From Phialocephala subalpina (Eukaryota; Ascomycota; Leotiomycetes; Helotiales; Mollisiaceae): a DNA stretch of 64,000 nucleotides. The translations under genes and the position numbers were made by a program. Position 1 is the stretch's first letter; each line of letters starts with the position of its first letter. Below the pieces are notes generated by a model. It had not been told where the DNA came from. It was given only the letters and a program-made list of their open reading frames with translations, and did not search any database. The DNA is taken from positions 1,614,787 to 1,678,786 of the forward strand of contig FJOG01000006.1 in the NCBI GenBank assembly GCA_900073065.1. The letters run 5' to 3'. Of this stretch, positions 1-11,557 are shown piece by piece.

Positions 1-2768
1 AGAGCGTTGTACATGCATTGGCTAGTGTATCTAGATCTTTAAGATAGACGGTGCAGGTGGTTGTTCATTGAATAACCACCTGCAAGGTTTTGCTGGAAGG
101 ACATGAGTCAATGCAGTGCCTGATATCCTATTTTGAATCTATCTTTCCTTAGTTACCAATTGATGATTTTTAGTAAAATGTTATGTTGATGTTTAGGAAT
201 GTGGTTGATGATATCAGGAGAAAATTAGAAGAAGGAAAGATGAGAGAAGTAGGCGCTTGCGTCGAAAGGAAGGACCAAAACAGAAACGCACGTGACTAAG
301 ACATGAATTGGCGCCTGCAGTCCAGGGAGCTGCAGTCCCTTCGACGCTTGCAATTCTTGCGAAAACACAAAACAAGAAGAATTTGATCCTTAAAAATAGA
401 CAAATAATTACAACGCGCAGTACATACTTTCCAAATAGTCTTCCCTTCCGGAATTCCATGTTTTCATTCTCCCTCCTGAACGGACATCTTCTCGACCAAG
501 TATCTGGACACGTGAAGATCCAAGATTAGATCCAACGTCTGACACTGTCGATCTTTGCTTCGCGTCTAGAACGTCCCACCAGCGTATGATTTGCGAAACC
601 TCACGGGACAATCATTTGACCAAGCATTCCAGTCTGAAAATTTTATGAACTGGGGAATCTGATAAGATCCGGGAATGGGCCATATACGCAGGTGGCATCC
701 TGCCGATGGGAATGCTTGCCAAGATCTGGAGGATCGCAATTGCCCCTTAGAAAGTGCGGAAGGGAAGAAAGGGGCGAAAAATCAATGATCGCACGTGAGA
801 GGCGCTTCCATTTTGAAGGGGAAAAGAATGTTTCTAAAATACGATAGCAGCGTTGGCTCATGAACTTCATGAGCTGCTCGATGCTTTCAGGCGTGCAAGG
901 CTCGCTCAATGGTAGCTTGGAAGGCGTTTTGAAGTTCTTCGAGGCGTAGAGGCCAGATCTCTGTTCAGTCTTAACATCGAGCTGAGAGTGACCTTCTGGG
1001 ACGATTGTCTTGTTTTGCTTCTCTCTGAGTACCTCTTCGGTACGAGTCGAAAAAGCACGAGGTTACTAGCGTATCTCGTAAAGAAGCATTTGCTGCCAGA
1101 CTCGAAGAATAATGCTGCAGGTGGACCGTGAGACGAGTTGAAATGGCGCGTGGACCAGAGGTTCGTAAGTATTTTCAGCTTCTACAAAGTGTCACAAACT
1201 ATTGCACTCTAAGTCAGCTCATTCGGAAGTATTCATTCGTACCTACCGCATGGCCGCAGAATGATTCTGGTACAGTATCGCCAAAAAGGGGAAACAATCG
1301 AAGCCGTCGGACGCCACAAGATAATAGTCTCCTTCTTCCATCTCGCTTTCTTTCCGAAAGAACTCCAGTCCCGAGGCTCTCGTCCCATGGCCTGGTACCA
1401 CAATAGCTTGTTTCCTTCCATGAACCAGTACGAGATCTTCAGGCTTATATGGCCCGAGCTGGTTAAACCTAAAGGAGGAAGACGGCGTATGTGACGGCGC
1501 AGCTAAGCTTTGCCAAGCTTTCGTCAAAAAGCTTGTGTCCCCTAATCCTGGCTGGCTGGATGGAAAGTCTGGGTCTGGGCTGACGCGTCACTCCGGGATA
1601 CAGGGGTTGAAAAATTGCTGAGAAGACACGCGACAGCCACAGTGGAAAGGAAAAGGATCAAGGCCGAGCGAGTCAAGATGTCAACGACTTTTCAAACCAA
1701 AGATATTCACGGACAGAGGCCTTCCGGTGCGAGAGTTACAGGAGAATTGCTGAATACGTCAGTTGATACCTTCATGATCTTCCCCTCGTTTCAGCAATTT
1801 TTAGCCTTCATCCGAAATATGGCAAACAGAAAGCTTGGTGTCCTGGAAAGATTTGACGACTAAAGTGCCTTCGGCGTTTGCCGCGGAGGCGTCCAATTGC
1901 ACAATGGTCTACCCATTCATCCCTTTCCATCCCACGCCCTGCATTCCGAGAAGAGAGCGAGGCTTGAAGCTTCACCCTGGAAGGTAACTTTGAGGCTTTT
2001 TCGAGCTAAATAAATGGAACGAGAGACACTCTGCCAATTATTTGCTCCGGGCTGTTCTATATTCTTGTGTTATCATAGAAAATACATCGAGTCAAGTATT
2101 ATTCTCGCTGTGCTGTAGTGGCCTCGTCAGCATTCATTTCTGTTGCGTGCTTTCGCTCTCGTTCCTCGGTGTGAATTGAGGAGTTCGATGACAGGGGACA
2201 AAGCTGCTTGGACACCTCTCACAGATCAAACCTCCGCAGCTACCGAAATAGCTGCAGTAAGGTTATCCACTCCACTGTCCACAGTCCATCGGCAAGGATT
2301 TCTACGAAGAGTATCAACGACCGTCAACGCTCACCTTCCTCCAATAGAACGACCCTATCCCTTGCCTCTGCATAGTCATCTCCTCTTTGGTTCGTCAGTT
2401 ATACGCGGCCACGAACGCAGAATTGCTGACTGGTCAGTAAGCACTTCGGCTCCACCTGGCTCCTCCCTTAAGATCCTCACGGCCATCCTCTTGGCGAACT
2501 GATTCGATTTGGTCGTGTGCTTCCTTTCTCAATTCACCCTCTCAAATTCGACGCCGCCACATCTCACCCTTTTGCCAGTCATTCAACTTCAGACGACTGT
2601 CATTCAAAGGCTTTGCTTCAAGGACCCTTAACCCCGTCTTCTTGGCTGATAGCCTCATACACCCACCGTTGCATTGCCAAGACGAACCGTCATCCCTATC
2701 ATCATCGCCAAGCCTTCTCGAAGTGTATTTGTACCTGTGCTCACGACAGCTTCAACACCACAACAACC
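1..2768. other. Intergenic region, no supported gene
   Basis: This stretch precedes the LicD-type gene. The open frames in it are short (at most about 120 codons), overlap on opposite strands, and show no recognisable domain, signal peptide or family motif. The last few hundred bases before 2769 are rich in C and T, as is common in fungal promoters and 5' leaders. I see no tRNA, no long direct repeat and no A/T-rich block. Confidence 0.5.
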
Positions 2769-4712
2769 ATGCGCCTATCATGGCTGCTGTCGCTGCCCGC
2801 CATGCTGTCGGCCGTTTCGGCCATGGCCGTCGAGAAACGGGATGCCGATTTCCTCAGCGTGCGGACGAAACAACATAAGGATATGAGTGGGAAGGGAGGT
2901 GATCCGAAGGGGAAATATTTTCGTGAGTTGCATCCGGTCGCGTGCTTGAACTTCCCTCGCACTCCAGATAACACTTTTGCTAATGCAAGTTGATGCAGAT
3001 GAGAGCGTGTACGTATTGACCATGCTGACGTTAAATCCCTTACCGGGGTGCTGTTATCGAGTCTTTCGGTGATCGTAATGCTGACAATATTGGTCATAGG
3101 TTCCATCCCCATTATGATGGCAGGTACGCTAATTGCTCCTTCCAGCACCATTATCGCGGATAGCATGCTGACGGGTTCCAACAGATTCGCAGACAAACAG
3201 TTAGGGTACCGAGAACGAAGACTCGCCCTGTCGAACCTTATCCAAACATACCTCTCAACTTTCGCAGACATTGGAGTAGAGACATGGCTCATGCACGGCA
3301 CACTGCTGGGCTGGTGGTGGAATCGGAAGGTACGATTGACAATTGCAACTTCTCTCCCGTCTCTAATCACTCGCAGATTCTACCCTGGGATTCCGATTCC
3401 GATGTCCAAGTATCCGAAGCCTCGATACACTACCTCGCCTCATACTACAATATGTCCGTCTTCCACTACAAGACACCTCGGATACCTGAAGGACGAGACT
3501 ACATGCTGGAGGTCAATCCTCACTACGTCAACAGGGAGCAGTCGGACAAGTTGAATGTCATTGATGCGAGATGGGTAGATACTACGAGTGGCTTGTTCAT
3601 TGATATCACGACAGCAAGATACAATCACACGCATCCAGCTGGACCAGGAATGCTCAGTTGTAAGGATGGTCATGAATACAGGGTATGCTTCAGGTGGAAC
3701 GGTTACGAGCTATGCTGATACTTCGCAGGATTCGTACATTTTCCCATTGAGAGATACATTCTTCGAAGGCGCGCCTGCCAAGATCCCGTTTGCATACAAG
3801 GAGCTCCTGGAGGCGGAGTACAAGGAGAAGGCCCTTACATTGACCGATTTCGAAGGGTATGCTTGTGCTAATAATTTGATCGGGGGTCGTACTAACCTTT
3901 CCAGGCATCATTTCGACGAGCAGAAATTCGAATGGATACCAGTCCCCAAGAAAGTTGAGCCAAAGAAGGAACAAAAGAAAGCAGAGCCCAAGAAAGAAGA
4001 GAAGAAGGCAGAACCACCTAAACAACAAACTCAAAATCAGCAAGGTCAGCAGAAACAAGACCAACCGCCACAACAGAACACGCAAAATAACCAGCAAAAG
4101 CAGCAAACTGATCAGCAGAAACCACCCGCTCAACAAGACAAGCCCAAATCTGACGATAAACCACAAGCGTCATCAAGGGGTCAAGCACAAGGACAACAGT
4201 CTCCGCCTCCTGTAGCCAAGCAAGGTACCCAACCTGTAGCCTCGAAACAAGCCGAACCTCAAAAGCCAGCTATTCAAGCCAAAGCCGAGGAGAAGGCGTT
4301 GAAAGTTGAGGAAAAGAAGAAAGAAAAGTTGGAGAAAGTAGAAGACAAGCGAAAAGCGGCAGAGCAACAGGCCATCAAGAAGGAGGCACAGAAAGAGGAA
4401 CAGAGGCAGAAAGATCTCAAGATTGAGGCAGAGATCAAGAAGCAAAAGGCTGAGATGGAGGCCAAGGAGGCTGCCGAAATTCCGGAGGAGGACAAAAATG
4501 TCGTAGTCAAGGACCAACCCAAGGGTGAATCTCAGAAGACTTCCGAAGCGCCAAAGCAAGACTCGAAACCCTCAACCGACAAATCGAAGCAAAACCCGAA
4601 AGCCGAGGAAGAAAGGAAGAAGGCACAAGAGAAAGCTGATGCTGAGAAAAAGAAGAGTCAGAAGAGTGAGGTCCGGAATACCGACAAGCCAAAGAGGGAG
4701 TTCACTGCCTGA
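2769..4712 (+). CDS. LicD-family protein, MNN4-like, with Lys/Glu/Gln-rich tail
   Basis: Seven exons read as 2769-2922, 2999-3008, 3100-3123, 3185-3329, 3377-3682, 3729-3856 and 3905-4712, giving about 524 residues. The second exon is only 10 nt and the third 24 nt. The splices restore the continuous segment ESVFHPHYDGRFADKQ. An N-terminal hydrophobic signal (MRLSWLLSLPAM) is followed by a Lys-Arg site. The LicD nucleotidyltransferase-like fold is shown by ETWLMHGTLLGWWWN and the acidic metal-binding motif LPWDSDSDVQ, then GLFIDIT. From about residue 270 to the end the protein is low complexity: PKKE/KKAEPKK repeats, a Gln/Asn/Pro stretch, then a long Lys/Glu-rich predicted helix. Yeast MNN4, needed for mannosylphosphate transfer to Golgi glycans, also joins a LicD domain to a Lys/Glu repeat tail. 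A Golgi role in glycan phosphorylation is therefore inferred from family. The order of the domains supports the call; the exact substrate is unknown. Confidence 0.85.
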
Positions 4713-6533
4713 AGTTTTACTTGTGAGAGTCGATAACAGGTTTTGCACTTCATAATGTCCACGACCTTCTTGGACAATCTGCATTTTGTCGCATCTCAGT
4801 GTGTACTTCTAGGATTGTGGTTTGCATAGCCGGCGTTCGTGATTGGGATGGGGAATATCCATGGACAGTTGGAGTTGGATGTGGTCTCTTTACATATTGT
4901 GGGGATGATCGGTGTTCAGGGATACATAGATCTGATTTCTGTAATTCTAGTTTCTAAATGGAAGTGCGGAGTAAGACAACTCGATTGCGTTCATTTTGTC
5001 GCAAGTGAGGAAGTTCCCGAATCGGTTTTTTTAAGGAGTGTCATTCCTTCCAGTTTTGGTGAGTTAGTCTCTGCAATCGAATGGGAAAATATTCTAATCT
5101 CGTTCTTCACGCACAAGACATTTTTTCTTTCTCGCCGACCTTTCATGGAACCTTCAGCGGCAATCGATCTTTGACACGGCATCCTCAAGAGTCACTCGGC
5201 CTGCGAGAATTGCTGTTCGCCGCCAAGTGGCTGGCGAGGAGCGATGAAGTTGCACAAACACTGAGCACCTAGTTGCATCTATTTCTTATTCCCAGCTACT
5301 TTCGTCGACATGTGATATCGGTATTACCAAATACCGACACACCGATTGCCCATGTGGGCTTTGACATAGCACGTAAAGTTTGGATTTGAGTTCTTTAGTG
5401 TACAATGCGATGTTTCGAATTTGGCTTTCCGATTCTTCTTGGCATATTCTAAGCCCGAACAAACACAGCACTTGCAACTGCACGCTGTCAAGCTCAAAGG
5501 CAATCGAGTGTTTGTAAGTACTCAACCAATGAGAAAATACTCTCATATCTAATCAAGCATTTTGTTTGTCACCCTGTTAAAGCGATTGGGTCTGATGTTG
5601 CGGCTACTTACATATTCGATGAACCACGAGGCCCAAGTAATGCTTCCAGCCAGCGAAGAAATGTAGTTCTAGATTATGCATAAGTCATTGCTGGTGCTGC
5701 CGAACTCTGATTTGTTTTTGTTGTTCATTCTGCTGTACATCTTTTCGTAAGCTAGTATGTGTGGTAACAAGCATCACACTTGAAATGTCTCCGCAAACTG
5801 CAGATCATCAATTCATTGGTACCCGGCTACACCAACTTCAGGCATGCTTTCGATCCGAATCAAACTCTTAATGAAGAGAAGGTTGCGGGGAGGCACGAAA
5901 CATCTCCGCGTCAGCAAGCTTCTTAAAAGCTTGTATTGTACTGTGGGAGATCTGAGCACGACACCTGATTGGTGCTCGCCTCCACATACCCATCATATTG
6001 GCTTTGGGCAGCTCTTATTGTTATTCGGTACTGCGCTCTTCGACTAGTGCTCTCGGGTTCCATGCCCAAAGTGAGGCGAACAAGCTCATACTTCCTCGTT
6101 CTCTATTTAACATTATGTACGCATGGCTCTCATGCTCTTTTCGCTCTGAGGGTTCTAATAAAAGTTCAGCTTGGCTTCCAATGAGCTTGCCATATATCAT
6201 ACCCGGATTTTTCGGGTCTTGCGTGATTTTAAGTTGAGGGCCGAAGTCTTGACAGGAGACGAAGATTCAAGGCAAGAACTTAATCACCAACGCCCAACTT
6301 TGTGGATGAACCATGACTCACCATGCTCTGTTTATGAAATGCTCAGAAGACTGATAAGAACGGAATGGCTCACAAGAAGACCTCGTCTGACATCTTTTCC
6401 ACTTCGTTTTGGGAAGCGTTTTCGGACTTTGGGTTATCACAACTCGTGATGTCCACATCCCTCTCATCTATCAGAGCCCGTGACCCCATACTGATGCTGT
6501 GTTGCTTGAAACATTCTTACCGAGCAAGAAGGG
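4713..6533. other. Intergenic region, no supported gene
   Basis: About 1.8 kb between the LicD gene and the first BTB gene. Frames here are short, lack splice-consistent partners and match no family I recognise. Base composition is ordinary, with no A/T block. The first 100-200 bases probably carry the 3' UTR of the LicD gene. Confidence 0.5.
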
Positions 6534-8174
6534 ATGGAACACCACGACCTCCAGGACGGATTCACTCCAATTCCCTCAAATCCTCACCTTCACCACAAGT
6601 TTGTCCCAAATGTCGCCCTCCCGCCTCCTCCCGTCCCACCAATCCCGCCCATCCCAAATTCACTCGAACACCGTCCAAACTTCCGCTCACTTTCATTCTC
6701 CAAACCCACCATCCTCCAATTCGAAGAATTCCCAAATATGAACCTCGCGTTCTACCTCGACCTCATCTCACCAAACGATGTAAGCAATTTACCAGACGCG
6801 GTTATCACGTCTCCGAGACAACAATTGGAGAAACAGGTTATGGCGCGCGAAGAGAATGTTCCTTTTCAGCTGGAGAATTCGACTCAAATTGGGACCGAAA
6901 TGCAGAACCAGAGTTTTTCGAGGAAGAGTTCGAGTTTGGCGACTAAGATGCCGATAGACGCGTTTACGGCAGGAGAGAATGTCACGACTTTCAGCGCGCC
7001 GGGATGGAAGACGGATGTTAAGCTTGTTGTCTTTGAGAGGGAGTTTCATGTTCATTCTGTTGTCTTGAGATTGTATTCTGGATTCTTTCGGAATGCATTG
7101 GATCTCATTGATCGCGATGGAGGCGGGGTAGCGACAACTAGGAGGTTTCGGTACGAATTCGTCTCAGTCGGTGCAGTGGCTCTAGATGGTGGAAGAGGCG
7201 CAAGAGAAGGAGGATGGACTTTAGAGAGAGCTCCAGAGGTAATTGTCACGCTCTTCGTTCTTATTTCCATCTCAAGAGACAGAACTGACGCGTCACAGAA
7301 ACCTCAAACCCCCTCACCATCACCTACCCTACCCAAAGATCACCAAATCCCACCAAACGGCCACGGCAACCCCTCAAACCCAACCCAAGACCCATCCAAA
7401 GAACTCGCATTCGGCAAACTCCTTTGTGCTTTCTACAATAAACCTTTCTCCGTTTCGTCATTCCAGGAACTAGTCTCTATCACGCGTCTAGCGGAGCAAT
7501 TCTCGTCTCTTCCTTACCTCTCTTCAAGTTTATACGTCGCGTTATGGCATTCTCCTAATTTAGTTTCTAAGATTAGGAAATATAGGAGGGAGATGTTACT
7601 TCTAGCAATGAAGTTGAGACATCGGTTGTTGTTTAGGGAAGCGTTGATTCATGTTGTGAGTCAGTGGAAGGGCTACGACAGCATGTTCGAGGGAAAATAC
7701 AGACTGATTTGCACGATCACCAAGTCGTACAATGGGGTTTGTGAGAAAGTCTTGAAGGTCAATCAGGAGGTATTTGCGGTATTGGCGAAGGATGAGGGGC
7801 AAGTTGGTTTATTTGCGAACATGAAGGAGGATATTTATGGGGCTCTTGGGATGATGGATAAGAGTGAAAGCCTTATGGGAAATCGACTACTGTATGAGAA
7901 CTTGAGGGCGCAGGTTGCGGAAAAACACGACTGGAGCATTCCACCATACGGTCCTGACCGCTTCAAAGCTGAGAGAGCAGAGGTAAAAGAGAAATTGAAG
8001 GAGTTGAGGGATAGTCTGAAGGAGCTGTTATCAAGCAAGCTTGCTTTGGAGAGGAATTTCAGTGGTGCGAAGGATGCGGAGGAGGGGATGAATGAGGAGT
8101 TGAAGATGGGCTTTCTCTGTGCGGAGGTCGAGGATGAAGATTTGCCGTGGGATCTGGATGAAGAGGAGTGGTGA
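6534..8174 (+). CDS. BTB/POZ-like domain protein (paralog 1)
   Basis: An open frame of 546 codons ending TGA. A GT-AG intron of 60 nt (7239-7298) lies in frame, so the spliced form would be 526 residues; it joins ERAPE to KPQTP. The BTB core begins near residue 155: TDVKLVVFEREFHVHSVVL then RLYSGFFRNAL, the usual fungal pattern of a buried D, the HVHS motif and a following hydrophobic helix. The C-terminus carries FLCAEVEDEDLPWDLDEEEW, a signature shared with three other genes in this window. The first about 138 residues are Pro/Ser-rich and have no counterpart in the paralogs, so the true start may be the ATG at 6948. BTB domains mediate dimerisation and often bring substrates to cullin-3 ligases, but no partner domain is seen. 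This is the only long member of the family here without a disrupting stop. Confidence 0.8.
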   Translation: MEHHDLQDGFTPIPSNPHLHHKFVPNVALPPPPVPPIPPIPNSLEHRPNFRSLSFSKPTILQFEEFPNMNLAFYLDLISPNDVSNLPDAVITSPRQQLEKQVMAREENVPFQLENSTQIGTEMQNQSFSRKSSSLATKMPIDAFTAGENVTTFSAPGWKTDVKLVVFEREFHVHSVVLRLYSGFFRNALDLIDRDGGGVATTRRFRYEFVSVGAVALDGGRGAREGGWTLERAPEVIVTLFVLISISRDRTDASQKPQTPSPSPTLPKDHQIPPNGHGNPSNPTQDPSKELAFGKLLCAFYNKPFSVSSFQELVSITRLAEQFSSLPYLSSSLYVALWHSPNLVSKIRKYRREMLLLAMKLRHRLLFREALIHVVSQWKGYDSMFEGKYRLICTITKSYNGVCEKVLKVNQEVFAVLAKDEGQVGLFANMKEDIYGALGMMDKSESLMGNRLLYENLRAQVAEKHDWSIPPYGPDRFKAERAEVKEKLKELRDSLKELLSSKLALERNFSGAKDAEEGMNEELKMGFLCAEVEDEDLPWDLDEEEW

Positions 8175-8594
8175 AGCGACGGGGGGAGGAGGTAATGTGT
8201 AATAATGACATGAAGGTTTCTTTGGCAACAAGGAATATGGCGCTGAAGTATGATAGAGATTGTAAAAATTGCCTAGATGTAGAGATACCATTACTCAGCT
8301 ACTGAAACGTCAATGAATGTTCAATAGAGGACCACTTGCCTAGACCCGAGATATTGGAGAATGACTTGGTGATCTAATTCGCGTTTGAAGAGGACTAACA
8401 GTAAGAAGCTTGCCCACATTTTGCACCATCGTTAACAAGATTTGGTATGAAGAACATCATGTATTTGTACCCCTTTTCAAGGTTCGTCAATTGTACCCGC
8501 AATGTCGGGACATTCCCCGGGCGAATCGACGCTAGAATCGACGCTAGTCTCGCTTCCCCTGCGTTAGAACCAATGACGTCTACGACTTTTAATT
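8175..8594. other. Intergenic, short direct repeat beside gap
   Basis: No gene seen. At about 8523-8548 the 12-nt unit TCGACGCTAGAA/TCGACGCTAG occurs twice in tandem, just left of the assembly gap. A minus-strand frame enters the gap but shows no family match. Confidence 0.4.
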
Positions 8595-8947
8595 NNNNNN
8601 NNNNNNNNNNNNNNNNNNNNNNNNNNNNNNNNNNNNNNNNNNNNNNNNNNNNNNNNNNNNNNNNNNNNNNNNNNNNNNNNNNNNNNNNNNNNNNNNNNNN
8701 NNNNNNNNNNNNNNNNNNNNNNNNNNNNNNNNNNNNNNNNNNNNNNNNNNNNNNNNNNNNNNNNNNNNNNNNNNNNNNNNNNNNNNNNNNNNNNNNNNNN
8801 NNNNNNNNNNNNNNNNNNNNNNNNNNNNNNNNNNNNNNNNNNNNNNNNNNNNNNNNNNNNNNNNNNNNNNNNNNNNNNNNNNNNNNNNNNNNNNNNNNNN
8901 NNNNNNNNNNNNNNNNNNNNNNNNNNNNNNNNNNNNNNNNNNNNNNN
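8595..8947. other. Assembly gap (353 Ns)
   Basis: A run of N bases. No content can be inferred. The right edge lies about 70 bases before the photolyase start codon, so the photolyase promoter is mostly missing from the window. Confidence 1.
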
Positions 8948-9018
8948 AACCCGCGTACTTCGACGCGCGCTTCCTTCCTCATCAACTCCTCAATTGCACT
9001 CGAAGCATTATTCAATTA

Positions 9019-10917
9019 ATGTTTGTCTTGCCATTGAGAAGCATCAGAACCCAGCTGTGTTCGCGAACATTTGTCCGACTCTCTTTCCAACATCGAATTC
9101 CAAGACGCTCTTTCACCTCCACCCCTATCCTCAACATGCCTCCCAAGAAAGCTGCTGCGAATGGCAAACGCAAGGCTTCATCACCGCCAGAGTCCTCGAA
9201 TGGTACCAAAAAATCGAAGACTAGCTCCTTGGACGACCTTCGCAAGCCCCACGAGAAAGCCCAAGAAGCAGAGGACAATGGCATCGTGCTGCGGAAATTC
9301 TACCCTCACGAGATGAGCAATGCTAGAGCCCTCGCATATAACGCAAACGAACTGCCTCGACCTATCGATGATCTCGCCCAAGTTCTTGGAGAAACAAAAT
9401 CCGAAAGAGCGAAGATTGAAGTCAGGGATGCAGTTGTCCATTGGTTCAAATGCGATTTGAGATTGAAGGATAATAAGGCACTACACCTCGCGAGCGAGAA
9501 GGCAAAGAGTAGGGGCGTTCCACTTATCTGCATCTATATCGTTAGCCCGCAGGATTTCGAAGCCCATCTGACAGCTCCTGTTCGAGTGGACTTCATTCTG
9601 AGGACATTGGAGATAGTGAAGAAGGATCTTGCTGCGCTTGACATCCCGCTGTACGTTGAGACTGTCGAAAAGCGGAAGTCCCTTCCCGGACGGGTGCTGG
9701 AATTGCTGCAGAAGTGGGGAGGAAGCCACTTGTTTGCGAATGTCGAATACGAAGTGGATGAATTGAGGCGCGAGGCGAAGATGGTGCAGATGTGTCTCGA
9801 GCAGGGTATTGCGATGGACGTCGTCCCTGATACCTGCGTGGTCGGCCCGGGAGAACTTGCAAGCGGTCAAGGAAAACAATATTCTGTCTATACCCCATGG
9901 TACAGGGCTTGGGTGGCACATATTCACAGCCACTCCGAATTGCTGGACCTTTTTGATGAGCCTGGGAAGAATCCTGGAAGCGCGAGACAGAAGTTCAAGG
10001 ATCTATTCGCGAGCGACGTCCCAGCCGCGCCGAACAATAAAAAGTTGAGCGATGAGGAAAGGAAAAGGTTTACATCTATGTGGCCGCCAGGAGAACACGA
10101 AGCTGAGGAACGACTTGCGAAATTCTGTGATGAGCGTATTGCCAAATACGGCGAGCATCGAAATTTCCCTGCCGAGGGAGCAACGTCGAGTCTAAGTGTC
10201 CATTTTGCGAGTGGCACATTAAGCGCCAGGACAGCAATACGGTCAGCACGAGACAAAAATACCACGAAGAAGCTTGATGGGGGCAATCAAGGAATTCAAA
10301 CTTGGATCAGTGAGGTTGCTTGGAGGGACTTCTACAAACACGTTATGGCACACTGGCCATATGTTTGTATGAACAAGCCGTTCAAGCCTGAATACACGAA
10401 TATCGATTGGGAGTACAACCAAGAACAATTCAAGGCCTGGTGTGAAGGGAAGACTGGATATCCAATAGTCGATGCTGCGATGAGACAATTGAATCATTGT
10501 GGATACATGCACAATCGATGTCGAATGATTGTCGGATCATTTTTGGCTAAACATCTGTTGTTGGATTGGAGAATGGGAGAGCGATACTTCATGGAGCATC
10601 TCATAGACGGAGACTTTGCTTCAAATAACGGAGGATGGGGGTTCAGCGCTTCCACAGGAGTCGATCCGCAACCATACTTCCGAATCTTCAACCCTTTGCT
10701 GCAGAGCGAGAAGTTTGATGCTGAGGGAGAGTACATACGGAAATGGGTGCCTGAGCTGAAAAGTATTGAAGGGAAAGCAATTCATGATCCCTTTGGTAGA
10801 GGAAAAGGAGTCGTCGCGAAGAAGAACGGGTACCCCGAACGAATTGTTGACCACAAGGCGAGTCGGGAAAGAGCGCTGACAAGGTACAAGGAAGGGCTTG
10901 GTCGGGACACAACTTAA
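9019..10917 (+). CDS. PHR1: Class I CPD-type DNA photolyase
   Basis: A single-exon gene of 632 residues. It repairs UV-induced pyrimidine dimers using FAD and a light-harvesting cofactor. The N-terminal antenna domain runs from about residue 135 (VVHWFKCDLRLKDNKALHLA). The catalytic FAD domain includes WISEVAWRDFYKHVMAHWP, the segment GYPIVDAAMRQLNHCGYMHN, RMIVGSFLAKHLL and the family hallmark NNGGWGFSASTGVDPQPYFR followed by IFNP. Two in-frame ATGs stand out. The first (9019) opens a 39-residue Arg-rich, acid-free leader (LRSIRTQLCSRTFVRLSF) that looks like a mitochondrial presequence. The second (9136) starts MPPKKAAANGKRK with basic clusters that look like a nuclear signal. Dual mitochondrial and nuclear delivery from alternative starts is inferred; yeast Phr1 is known in both compartments. 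CPD rather than 6-4 specificity is by overall motif resemblance. Confidence 0.93.
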   Translation: MFVLPLRSIRTQLCSRTFVRLSFQHRIPRRSFTSTPILNMPPKKAAANGKRKASSPPESSNGTKKSKTSSLDDLRKPHEKAQEAEDNGIVLRKFYPHEMSNARALAYNANELPRPIDDLAQVLGETKSERAKIEVRDAVVHWFKCDLRLKDNKALHLASEKAKSRGVPLICIYIVSPQDFEAHLTAPVRVDFILRTLEIVKKDLAALDIPLYVETVEKRKSLPGRVLELLQKWGGSHLFANVEYEVDELRREAKMVQMCLEQGIAMDVVPDTCVVGPGELASGQGKQYSVYTPWYRAWVAHIHSHSELLDLFDEPGKNPGSARQKFKDLFASDVPAAPNNKKLSDEERKRFTSMWPPGEHEAEERLAKFCDERIAKYGEHRNFPAEGATSSLSVHFASGTLSARTAIRSARDKNTTKKLDGGNQGIQTWISEVAWRDFYKHVMAHWPYVCMNKPFKPEYTNIDWEYNQEQFKAWCEGKTGYPIVDAAMRQLNHCGYMHNRCRMIVGSFLAKHLLLDWRMGERYFMEHLIDGDFASNNGGWGFSASTGVDPQPYFRIFNPLLQSEKFDAEGEYIRKWVPELKSIEGKAIHDPFGRGKGVVAKKNGYPERIVDHKASRERALTRYKEGLGRDTT

Positions 10918-11557
10918 TGAGTTTCTTCATTGGAGGAACTCATTATGGTTCGATAATCTCCAAAGCTTGGATCAATTAGCGCAGTCAACGACAATCAGAA
11001 ACAGGGGGCGAATCACGTGTTTCCCCCTTTCGCCTCCAGACCTTCGCCTAATCCCTGCTGAGACTCGGATCATATCTGATCGTTTTGATCTCATACATCT
11101 TCCGTCTCCGAACCATCCAAAGTCACAATGGCTTTTCACACCGAAGATTACCAGTGCCAAGGATCTTACGTCGCATTGCAAGCTGTGCAACCCATACCAA
11201 TCCAGAAAGCGTTTTCGTCGGAGGTCTTGGTTGGTGGAAAGTCAGCCGCCTCCCAAACGCTCCCCGCTAGATTGTCTGATCTTCTCTGATCTGGCACAAA
11301 TGACATCCATCTAATCATATCGTATCGTATCTCATCTTATAAAACTTATAAGAACATCGTTTCCCACCAAGTACTGGTAAGGCCACGCATTTGCCAACTG
11401 TTTTGATTCACTCCTTACTTGTCTATTTTTCCATTCTTTTCGCAGCTGTGCTGTCGCCAATCTTTTCCTGACACTGCTCTGTTTTGTTCTACTGTCTCTT
11501 CAAATCCAAAACCAAACGATAATCTCGAATCTTTGTTCTATCAAACCAATCGACATC
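10918..11557. other. Intergenic region, no supported gene
   Basis: No coding support. A short repetitive patch (ATCGTATCGTATCTC) near 11318 and a long pyrimidine-rich leader before 11558 are the only features; the latter is typical upstream of a strongly expressed fungal gene. Confidence 0.5.

Noticed and set aside
3690..4559. Long Leu-rich minus-strand frames that look like membrane proteins
   Set aside because: They are the complement of the Lys/Glu/Gln-rich tail of the LicD gene; Leu/Phe richness arises from AAG/GAG codons read backwards.
8395..9019. Open frames crossing the N run on both strands
   Set aside because: They are open only because N codons are not stops.
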